In this document: piece after piece, positions 57,452 to 64,000 of the stretch
How positions within the stretch are numbered: position 1 is the first letter of the stretch
Layout of the letters: the number at the start of each line of letters is the position of its first letter
Origin: Actinophytocola sp035634895
GTDB lineage: Bacteria; Actinomycetota; Actinomycetes; Mycobacteriales; Pseudonocardiaceae
DNA length: 64,000 nt
NCBI RefSeq assembly: GCF_035634895.1
Contig: NZ_DASQCC010000238.1
Location: 25,203 to 89,202 of the forward strand
Direction of reading: 5' to 3'
Translations under genes and position numbers: made by a program
Notes under the pieces: model-generated
Databases searched by the model: none
The model's input: the letters and a program-made list of their open reading frames with translations, nothing else
Told to the model about the DNA's origin: nothing

Positions 57452-58116
57452 CGGTTCGCCCCCTGCCGTGCGCGGGTCCATGGCGTGATCAGCTTGCCCA
57501 CCGTGAGCAGCAGCGCGTCGAGCACCAGCGCGATGAGCAGGATCAGCGCGATCGCGACCACCATCTCCACCGCGTTGTTGCGTTTGAAGCCCTCGGTGAT
57601 CAGCTCGCCGAGGCCGCCGATGCCGATGAGCGCGCCGACCGACGTCAGGCTCATCGCCGACACGACCGCGACCCGCAGCCCGGCGACGATCACCGGGATC
57701 GCGAGCGGCAGCTCGACCGACAGGAACCGTTTGGTGGGACGGAAACCGACCGCGGTGGCCGCGGCCGTGACCTCACGGGGCACGGCGAGCAACGCGTCGG
57801 TGACCGAGCGGACCAGCAGCGCGACCGTGTAGATGCCCAGCGGCACCTGGACGTTCAGCGGGTCGATGATCTTCGTGCCGATCAGCAGCGGCACCAGGGT
57901 GATCAGCGCCAGCGACGGGATCGTGTACAGCACGCCGGCCAGTGGCACGAGCACGAGCCGCACACCGGGCCAGCGGCTCGCCGCCCAGCCGAGCGGGATC
58001 GAGATGACCAGCCCGACGATGACCGGCAGCAGCGCGAGGTACAGGTGCTCACCGGTCGCCTCGGCGATCTTGTCGACGTTGCGTGGGAGCCACGGCCACG
58101 GCCAGTCGACGTTCAC
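57448..58116 (-). CDS. Osmoprotectant ABC importer, permease 1
   Basis: A 222-residue permease. EAA loop: ATAVGFRPTKRFLSVELPLAIPVIVAGLR. About five to six membrane helices, including LYLALLPVIVGLVISIPLGW and VVAIALILLIALVLDALLL. GTG 58116 overlaps the ATPase gene stop by 4 nt. It is the first of the two permeases in the operon. Confidence 0.92.
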   Translation of the reverse strand: MNVDWPWPWLPRNVDKIAEATGEHLYLALLPVIVGLVISIPLGWAASRWPGVRLVLVPLAGVLYTIPSLALITLVPLLIGTKIIDPLNVQVPLGIYTVALLVRSVTDALLAVPREVTAAATAVGFRPTKRFLSVELPLAIPVIVAGLRVAVVSAMSLTSVGALIGIGGLGELITEGFKRNNAVEMVVAIALILLIALVLDALLLTVGKLITPWTRARQGANR

Positions 58117-59225
58117 GCGGGCACCTCGCCGGTCCGGCGCGCCCGGGAGAGGGCCTCGATCACGGTGTCCGCCTTGATGCCGCCGACCACCGCGCCGCTG
58201 CCGTCGACGGCGATGCCGACACCGGCCGGCGAGCTGAGCGCGGAGTCGAGCGCGCTGCGCAGGTTGCCGTCGTCCACTTTGTACAGCGAGCCGCCGGAGA
58301 CGAGCCCCTCGGCGGTGACGGTGGTGCCCACTGTGGACAGCAGGTCGGTGGAAAGCCAGCCGAGCGGCCGGTTCTCCTCGTCCACCACGATCACCCAGCC
58401 GTCGGCGGGCTCTGCGTCGGCGGTGTTGGTGCCGACCCGCGTGGTCGCGACCGGGCCGACGGGCACGCCGTCCGCGGCGAGGAAGCTGAGCGCCCGGTAG
58501 CCGCGGTCCCGGCCCACGAACGAGGAGACGAAGTCGTCGGCGGGCTTGGCCAGCAGCTCGGACGGGGTCGCGTACTGCGCGAGCCGGCCGCCGACGCGGA
58601 AGACGGCCACCTTGTCGCCGAGCTTGATCGCCTCGTCGATGTCGTGCGTCACGAACACGATCGTCTTGTCCAAATCGGACTGCAACCGGAGCAGCTGCTG
58701 CTGCAGGTCGTCACGGACGACCGGGTCGACGGCACTGAACGGCTCGTCCATCAGCAACACGGGCGGATCGGCCGCGAGCGCGCGGGCGACGCCGACCCGC
58801 TGCTGCTGACCGCCGGAGAGCTGGACCGGGTAGCGCTTGCCCAGCTCCGCCGGAAGGCCGACGAGCTCCAGCAGTTCACCGGCACGCCTGCGTGCGTCCC
58901 GCCGGCTGGCGCCGGTCAGCAGCGGCACGGTGGAGACGTTGTCGAGAACCGTGCGGTGCGGGAAGAGTCCCGCCTGCTGGATGACGTAACCGATGCCGCG
59001 CCGCAACAGCGGCGGGTCCGACTCGCGAATGTCCTTGCCGTCCAACAGGATCGTGCCGCTGGTCGGGTCGATCATCCGGTTGATCATGCGCAGCGAGGTG
59101 GTCTTGCCGCAGCCGGACGGACCGACGAAGACGGTGATGCGACCGGCGTCCACCGCGAGGTCGAGGGAGTCGACCGCGACCGTTCCGTCGGGATATCTCT
59201 TGGTCACGGCCTTGAACTCGATCAC
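58113..59225 (-). CDS. Osmoprotectant ABC importer, ATPase with C-terminal CBS region
   Basis: A 370-residue OpuCA/ProV-type ATPase. Walker A GPSGCGKTTS (about 35-44), signature LSGGQQQRVGVARALA and Walker B VLLMDEPFSAVDP are canonical, and the H-loop reads VFVTHDIDEAI. The last 120 residues form a CBS-like region (VIVVDEENRPLGWLSTDLL, VGIAVDGSGAVVGGI), which in this family senses ionic strength or a nucleotide. It heads the operon; osmotic control is inferred from family. No clear promoter element was recognised in the 154-nt upstream gap. Confidence 0.93.
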   Translation of the reverse strand: MIEFKAVTKRYPDGTVAVDSLDLAVDAGRITVFVGPSGCGKTTSLRMINRMIDPTSGTILLDGKDIRESDPPLLRRGIGYVIQQAGLFPHRTVLDNVSTVPLLTGASRRDARRRAGELLELVGLPAELGKRYPVQLSGGQQQRVGVARALAADPPVLLMDEPFSAVDPVVRDDLQQQLLRLQSDLDKTIVFVTHDIDEAIKLGDKVAVFRVGGRLAQYATPSELLAKPADDFVSSFVGRDRGYRALSFLAADGVPVGPVATTRVGTNTADAEPADGWVIVVDEENRPLGWLSTDLLSTVGTTVTAEGLVSGGSLYKVDDGNLRSALDSALSSPAGVGIAVDGSGAVVGGIKADTVIEALSRARRTGEVPA

Positions 59226-59379
59226 TACCCCGAGACTCCTCAGATCGAGACGGCCTCTTGCCGGCCGCAGGTCCGCACGACATTAGCCTGTACCACCGAC
59301 GACGGCAGGGCATCCCAGAATCTGACGCGTGCGGCTGGACTAACGACAATAGACCATTCGGCGCAACGTGACCAGATCG

Positions 59380-60012
59380 TCATCTGGACCGTGGCTCGAC
59401 CGTTAGCGTCAGGCACCCGGGGGCGGCCGCGAACACCTCCCGCGCCTCGGCGGCGAGGCCGGCCGGGACACAGGGGCCGGAGCCGCGGACCCACCGCTCC
59501 AGCGCGATGTCGAACGCGGCGACCACGACGTCCATCGCCAGGCGCGGGCGCACGTCGTCCGGCAGGACCAGCCGGTCACCCAGGATCTCGAGCGACTCGC
59601 GGATCGTGCGGTCGCGCAGGCCCAGGCCGTTGGCGTTCATCGACGGCGTCACCGCGGCCAGGTTCAGGCTCAGCGCCAGGCGATCCGCCCACCCGTGTGC
59701 CGGCATCGACGCCACCGCGGCGAGCAGAGTGTCCATGATGGACTCGGCCAGCGGGCGGCCGTCCGGCTCGCGGACGCGCAGCTCGCTCAGGAAGGCCGCC
59801 CACAGGTCCCGGGCCGGCGCCATCGCGACGTCTTCCTTGCTCGTGAAGTTGCGGAAGAACGTGCGCTTGGACACCTCGACCGCGTCACACAGCTCGTCGA
59901 GCGTCGTGTTCGCGAAGCCCTGCCTGGTGAACAGGTCGAGGGCCGTGTCGATCAGCGCCGCACGCGTGCGTTGTTTCTTGCGCTCACGCAGCGGCGGCCG
60001 GGCGGTGCTCAC
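59380..60012 (-). CDS. TetR-family regulator
   Basis: A 210-residue TetR regulator. HTH: TRAALIDTALDLFTRQGFANTTLDELCDAVEVSKRTFFRNFTSKEDVA. The RTFFRNF form of the recognition helix is typical of the TetR group with TetR_C_7-like ligand domains. It lies 154 nt upstream of the importer operon on the same strand, but no shared operator was recognised. GTG 60012 has AAGG about 10 nt upstream; GTG 60021 is an alternative. Ligand unknown. Confidence 0.88.
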   Translation of the reverse strand: MSTARPPLRERKKQRTRAALIDTALDLFTRQGFANTTLDELCDAVEVSKRTFFRNFTSKEDVAMAPARDLWAAFLSELRVREPDGRPLAESIMDTLLAAVASMPAHGWADRLALSLNLAAVTPSMNANGLGLRDRTIRESLEILGDRLVLPDDVRPRLAMDVVVAAFDIALERWVRGSGPCVPAGLAAEAREVFAAAPGCLTLTVEPRSR

Positions 60013-60130
60013 AGGGCGCACCTTACCCCAGAGCGCGAAAGCCGCTCGACAGCTTCCGCCACTCAGTGGCAGTACGGCCGTACGAGCAGTCCTCGCCGAC
60101 CGGCGGCCTGGTCCGGGCGAGGCCCCCGAG

Positions 60131-60271
60131 TCACCTCCTCGCCCGGACCAGACCTTCGTCGGTTCCCCACTCCTCGCTCATCGCGAGCCGACCGACGACC
60201 TCACCTGGCTCGCGGCCCAGGTGGCGGACGGCGCCGTCGACCCCCGGACCTCCTGGCCCGTACCGGCGTAA
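60131..60271 (+). pseudogene. Possible C-terminal remnant of a zinc-binding oxidoreductase
   Basis: An open frame with strong GC bias at the third position reads TFVGSPLLAHREPTDDLTWL, then AAQVADGAVDPRTSW, and stops at 60271. This resembles the C-terminal part of medium-chain quinone oxidoreductases (DLxxLAxLVADGRLDPxxxW). No start codon, cofactor domain or upstream portion is present. If real, it is a decayed or truncated gene. The surrounding 430 bp (60013-60442) contain nothing else convincing apart from an AT-richer segment near 60275-60350. Confidence 0.3.
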
Positions 60272-60442
60272 TCAAAATGATTCCATGAGTCTCACCACCG
60301 ACAATGATCGAATCTCCGGGGACCTACCTGCTGATACAGAGAAAAATAGGTTTCGCCGGCAAGATCGACGGGCTTTGTTGCGGGAGAAATCCACCCGGCA
60401 ACGAGTCGGAGACCTTCGCGGATTCTGTGGTACACGGAGACC

Positions 60443-61996
60443 GTGGGAGATGTTCGCCGGGCCGTCAAACGCCGCCAGCGGCTCGGCTGGTTGTTACGGG
60501 TCAACCGGATACACGGCACTCAGCCCCGTTATGCCCGGTTGCGGAATTTCGCCGCCGACTGGGTTCGCGGCGGGCTCAGGGCGACGGTGGCCACGTTCTC
60601 CCGCTGGGAGACCGGACTGTCCGCCGTCCCGTACCGGGCGGTGCGCCGGTACGAGGAGGTGCTCGGCCTGCCGCCGCACGCCATGGTCTCGGTGATCGAC
60701 ACGGTCTCGCGTTACATGTCCGCCTCCGCGGAGGCGGCGCCGCTGCTCACGCGCCCGAAGACCCCCGAGCCGGAACGGCGGACGGAGGAGCTGGTCGACC
60801 GGGCGTGCGGCGGCGACGTCATGACCGCCCAGGACTGGGACGACCTGACCGACCTGCTGGCGTGCCACCCGAACCTAGTCCTCAGCCCGCGGCGGATCTG
60901 GACGGACCTGTCCGAGCGCCTGCTGTACGAGACGAGCATCGCCGACGGCGTGCTGTGGATGCGCCGCGCCGAGGCGTTCAACCGGCTCATCGCGCACCCC
61001 GCCGGCCAGCACGCCGCCATCTCGACCGTCGCCGCGGCGGCCGCGGACCGGTCGGTGCAGAGCATGGTCGGCATGGTGTCGGTGTTCGAGGCCAGCATCC
61101 ACGACTCGGCGAACGCGCACGTCATCAGGCATCTGACGGACCCGACGACCGACCGGACGTTCTACGGGGCGCTGCTGGCCAGCGTGCGGAAACTGCGGTA
61201 CGGGCACTTCTCCGCCGCCCAGCTCCGCAAACTCGTGCCCGTCATCGTGGACATTCTCGCGGAAGGGCGAAGCGGGGCACGGCTCTCCCTCGCCGCCACC
61301 CTGCTCAAGCTGATTCCGGTGGAAATGCGGCAACGGGTCAACTCCCGGATATGGAACATGGCCGTGGAGAAACTCGAACACTCCTCGACCGAGTCCCGAA
61401 CGGTCGAAAGGCTGTGTCACGCGACGGTCGCCGACGTCGATTCGGACCGCACGTTCAACGACCAGATCCTGCCGCACCTGGTCGACGAGCTGATGTTCGA
61501 CCCGAATTTCGACGTCCGGCTCTATTCGGCCTTCCTGTTGTACAGCACGCCCTATCACGCGCCGCTGGGCCACACGCTGGGCCGGGAGCTGCGTGGCGTG
61601 CGGCCGACCGCGCGGTCGGCGGTGACCCTGTTGGAGGCACTGCGAATTCTCGGCGGTCCACAGGAACGCGGGCACATCGAACGGTTGGTCGTCGCGCCCG
61701 GGGTGCCCGGGCCGGTCCGCGAGACCGCCGCGTCCGCGCTCGGCCATGTCGGGGGTGCGAGCAGCGCGGGCTACTGGACGGCGGCGTTGTCGTCGGCGCG
61801 GCAGCGCTGGCGCCGGACCCGCGCCGGCGTCGAGCTCGCCATTCTCGACCGGGTCATCTACTCGCTGGGGATGGGCGGCCGGCTCGAACTGCTCCGCGAG
61901 GTGGCCGCCGATCCCACCCTGCCGGACCGGCTACGCAGCGCCGCCTCCTGGTGGACCACCCTGCCGGCACACATCCAGCGGAGCGCACGGGTCTAG
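60443..61996 (+). CDS. HTH protein with long helical-repeat (HEAT-like) body, function unknown
   Basis: A 517-residue protein. The N-terminal 80 residues look like an XRE-type HTH (LRATVATFSRWETGLSAVPYRAVRRYEEVLGLP). The rest is almost entirely helical with repeating Leu/Arg-rich pairs (for example LVPVIVDILAEGRSGARLSLAATLLKLIP and PVRETAASALGHVGG), suggesting HEAT-like repeats. No enzyme motif, membrane segment or ligand domain is recognised. GTG 60443 follows a weak GGAGA. Its TAG stop overlaps the stop of the convergent gene within the palindrome CTAG. It may be a regulator with a protein-binding scaffold. Confidence 0.75.
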   Translation: MGDVRRAVKRRQRLGWLLRVNRIHGTQPRYARLRNFAADWVRGGLRATVATFSRWETGLSAVPYRAVRRYEEVLGLPPHAMVSVIDTVSRYMSASAEAAPLLTRPKTPEPERRTEELVDRACGGDVMTAQDWDDLTDLLACHPNLVLSPRRIWTDLSERLLYETSIADGVLWMRRAEAFNRLIAHPAGQHAAISTVAAAAADRSVQSMVGMVSVFEASIHDSANAHVIRHLTDPTTDRTFYGALLASVRKLRYGHFSAAQLRKLVPVIVDILAEGRSGARLSLAATLLKLIPVEMRQRVNSRIWNMAVEKLEHSSTESRTVERLCHATVADVDSDRTFNDQILPHLVDELMFDPNFDVRLYSAFLLYSTPYHAPLGHTLGRELRGVRPTARSAVTLLEALRILGGPQERGHIERLVVAPGVPGPVRETAASALGHVGGASSAGYWTAALSSARQRWRRTRAGVELAILDRVIYSLGMGGRLELLREVAADPTLPDRLRSAASWWTTLPAHIQRSARV

Positions 61997-64000
61997 GAAC
62001 CGCGCGGGATGTGGATCGGGCCGAGTCGGAGCAGTTCGCGGAACTCCTTGGCCGGCAACGCCTTCGACAGCAGCCAGCCCTGGTAGGCCTCCACGCCGAA
62101 GCTGCGGAGCACGTGGAACTGGGACTCCGTCTCCACGCCCTCCGCCACGCAGGTGCGGCCCATGGCGCGAGCCATGTCCACCAGGGCCCGCGCGACCGCG
62201 AAGTCGGACGCCTCCGTGGCCACCCCGTTCACGAAGGCGCGGTCGATCTTGATGATCTGCGCCGGCAGCTCCTTCAGCCGCGCCAGGGACGAGTAGCCGG
62301 TGCCGAAGTCGTCCACCGCGAAGCGGATGCCGCGTTCGGTCAGGGCCTCCATGGCCTTGCGGGTGCGGGACGGCAGGTCGATGAAGCTGGTCTCGACCAG
62401 CTCCAGCACCACGCGGTCCCAGTCGATGCCCGTCTCCGCGATGGCCGCCGACACGATCTCGGTGAACTCCGGGTCGCTCGGGACCAGGCCGGCCAGGTTC
62501 ACCGCCACGCCGACGCTCCCACCGAGGACGCCGCCGGCCATCATCGGCCATCTCGCCGCCTCGGTCAGTGCGGTACGCAGGACCCAGCGGTCCAGGTCGC
62601 GCAGCAGGTCGCCCTGTTCGGCCACCGGCAGGAACTCGCTGGGCGCCAGCATGCCGCGTTCCGGGTGCGGCCAGCGGACCAGCGCCTCCGCCTTCAGCAC
62701 GGTCCCGTCCGCGGCGACCACCGGCTGGTAGTGCAGCACCAGGCCGTCGTTCGCGATCGCGTCGCGGAGCTGGCCCTCCAGCATCATCTGGCTGTCCGCC
62801 GACGCGATCAGCGCCTTGCTCGCGAGCTGCACGCGGCCCGTGCCCTGCCGCTTGGCACTGAACATCGCGGCGTCGGCGAAGCGCAGCAGGTCGGCGGCCG
62901 TCGTCTCCGGGCCGGTCGGGGTCGCCGCGCCGATCGTCGCCGACACCCGCAGCAGCTGGCCGCGAACCGGGACCGCGGCACGCAGGAGCTGCGCGACCCG
63001 GTTGGCCAGCGCCTCGACGCCGCCGACCTCCGAGACGTCCGAACAGATCACCACGTACTCGTCGCCGGACATCCGGCCGGCCGAGCACGACGGCGGCAGA
63101 CCGCGCTCGAGCCGGCGCGCCAGGGCGATGATCAGCTCGTCGCCGACGTCGTGGCCGAGGGAGTCGTTGACCCGCTTGAAGTTGTCGACGTCGCAGAACA
63201 GCAGCGCCACATGGTCGGCGTCCGGGCGGCCGAGCAGCTGGTTGAGCAGGTCGTTCACCGCGGCCCGGCCCGGCAGGCCGGTCAGCTCGTCGTGGGTCGC
63301 CTGGTAGCGCAGGCGTTCCGCGGCCCGGCGACGCTCGGTCACGTCGGAGAACACCACGAGCCAGAACCGCTGGCCGTCGTCGGCGACCGACACCGTCACG
63401 TTCAGCTCGCAGTAGACGGCCTTGCCGGACGCCGTGACCAGCACACGCTGGCCGGCGCGGGTGTCGCAGTTCTGCCGGGACGACGCGCCGGCGAGCAGGG
63501 ACTGGGCACGGTCGCTCGGGTGCGTGAGGTCGGCGGCCGCCATGCCCCGCAGACGGTCCAGGTCCAACTGGAGCAGGCGGCACAGCGCGTCGTTCGCGTC
63601 GACCAGGCGCTCGGCCTCGTCGAACAGCCCGATGCCGACCGGCGCGATCGCGACCAGGTCGGAGAAGCGCTGCGACGAGCGCATCATGCGGGTCTCGGTG
63701 GAGCGCTGCTCGGTGACGTCCTGCGCGGTGCCGATCATGACCGGGCCGCCGTGGTCGGTGTCGAGTGCGGCACCTCGGCAGCGGAACACCTTGCGCGTGC
63801 CGTCCGGCAGCACTGCCCGGTGCTCGCACTCGACCGGCCGGCCCGTCTGCGCGAGGTCCCGCCAGCGCTGGTCCACCCACCCTCGGTCATCGGGGTGCAC
63901 CAGGCTGAGGTAATCCGTGTAGGTGATCGGGGTACCGGGCTCGACGCCGAACAGTTCGTAGAGCATCGAGGACCAGATGCAGTCACCGCTCTCGGTGGTC
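61993..64000 (-). CDS. PAS-PAS-GGDEF-EAL cyclic-di-GMP protein (5' end beyond window)
   Basis: At least 668 residues remain; the frame is open through the right edge (TTESGDCIWSSMLYELFG), so the start is outside. Order: PAS (YTDYLSLVHPDDRG, ending GTAQDVTEQR), a second PAS (LVAIAPVGIGLFDEAERLVDAN), a GGDEF domain with DELTGLPGRAAVNDLL and variant motif MSGDEYVV, and an intact EAL domain. The EAL part has LKAEALVRWPHPE, LELVETSF, VDDFGTGYSSLARL, IKIDRAFV and VAEGVETESQ. Phosphodiesterase activity is expected; cyclase activity is uncertain with SGDEY. No membrane helix is seen in this part. Confidence 0.9.
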   Translation of the reverse strand, partial: TTESGDCIWSSMLYELFGVEPGTPITYTDYLSLVHPDDRGWVDQRWRDLAQTGRPVECEHRAVLPDGTRKVFRCRGAALDTDHGGPVMIGTAQDVTEQRSTETRMMRSSQRFSDLVAIAPVGIGLFDEAERLVDANDALCRLLQLDLDRLRGMAAADLTHPSDRAQSLLAGASSRQNCDTRAGQRVLVTASGKAVYCELNVTVSVADDGQRFWLVVFSDVTERRRAAERLRYQATHDELTGLPGRAAVNDLLNQLLGRPDADHVALLFCDVDNFKRVNDSLGHDVGDELIIALARRLERGLPPSCSAGRMSGDEYVVICSDVSEVGGVEALANRVAQLLRAAVPVRGQLLRVSATIGAATPTGPETTAADLLRFADAAMFSAKRQGTGRVQLASKALIASADSQMMLEGQLRDAIANDGLVLHYQPVVAADGTVLKAEALVRWPHPERGMLAPSEFLPVAEQGDLLRDLDRWVLRTALTEAARWPMMAGGVLGGSVGVAVNLAGLVPSDPEFTEIVSAAIAETGIDWDRVVLELVETSFIDLPSRTRKAMEALTERGIRFAVDDFGTGYSSLARLKELPAQIIKIDRAFVNGVATEASDFAVARALVDMARAMGRTCVAEGVETESQFHVLRSFGVEAYQGWLLSKALPAKEFRELLRLGPIHIPRGS

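Overview
This window is high-GC (about 70%), gene-dense, and rich in GTG starts, ATGA/GTGA start-stop overlaps and actinobacterial gene families: KstR and the igr steroid genes, multifunctional Kgd, a DUF6104 protein, PF04672-type methyltransferases and PucR. It most likely comes from the chromosome of a Pseudonocardiaceae-type actinomycete (Lentzea, Saccharothrix, Actinosynnema or Amycolatopsis-like). I see no tRNA, rRNA, CRISPR array, prophage or transposase. It reads as core and metabolic chromosome, with several families of intergenic repeats.

Layout. (1) 1-7.4 kb: sterol side-chain degradation. kstR diverges from a fadE34-like gene across two KstR-type operators, and fadE34 runs directly into fadE28-fadE29-chsH2-chsH1-ltp2, the igr module that removes the last three side-chain carbons of cholesterol-like steroids. 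(2) 7.4-14.6 kb: a PHA-synthase-like hydrolase, a methyltransferase, a tmsA-tmsB pair predicted to make 10-methyl branched fatty acids, and a secreted S15 peptidase coupled to a secreted protein of unknown function. (3) 15.1-19.9 kb: a branched-chain/leucine catabolic operon (acyl-CoA carboxylase beta, biotin-carrying alpha, acyl-CoA dehydrogenase) behind a strong palindrome. (4) 19.9-25.5 kb: a membrane protein, an SGNH esterase, a TetR regulator, a second PF04672 methyltransferase and a GGDEF protein with a degenerate EAL domain. (5) 26-28.8 kb: a PucR regulator and alanine dehydrogenase. (6) 29.4-40.5 kb: two small overlapping genes, an ABC-2 exporter whose ATPase has a Pro/Gln/Gly/Tyr tail, a 1279-residue fused ABC exporter, and kgd with its small DUF6104 partner. 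(7) 40.6-47.8 kb: a Tat-exported EreA/ChaN-like protein, a NarL-type two-component system, a long subtilase and an aldo/keto reductase. (8) 47.8-55.7 kb: a complete histidine utilisation set (hutH, hutU, M20 amidohydrolase, hutF, hutI) with a divergent IclR (HutR-like) regulator. (9) 55.8-59.2 kb: a four-gene osmoprotectant ABC importer. (10) 59.4-64 kb: a TetR regulator, an HTH protein with a helical-repeat body, and a PAS-GGDEF-EAL protein cut by the right edge.

How the parts work together. Steroid side-chain cleavage yields propionyl-CoA and acetyl-CoA, leucine and histidine catabolism yield further acyl-CoAs and glutamate, and Kgd and alanine dehydrogenase connect these to the TCA cycle and pyruvate.

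The most unusual signals are non-coding: a short element that begins on the TGA stop codon of the preceding gene at two loci and forms a 31-bp tandem array after the subtilase gene; a long palindromic intergenic element present twice; and a degenerate array of about 31-bp units beside the leucine operon.
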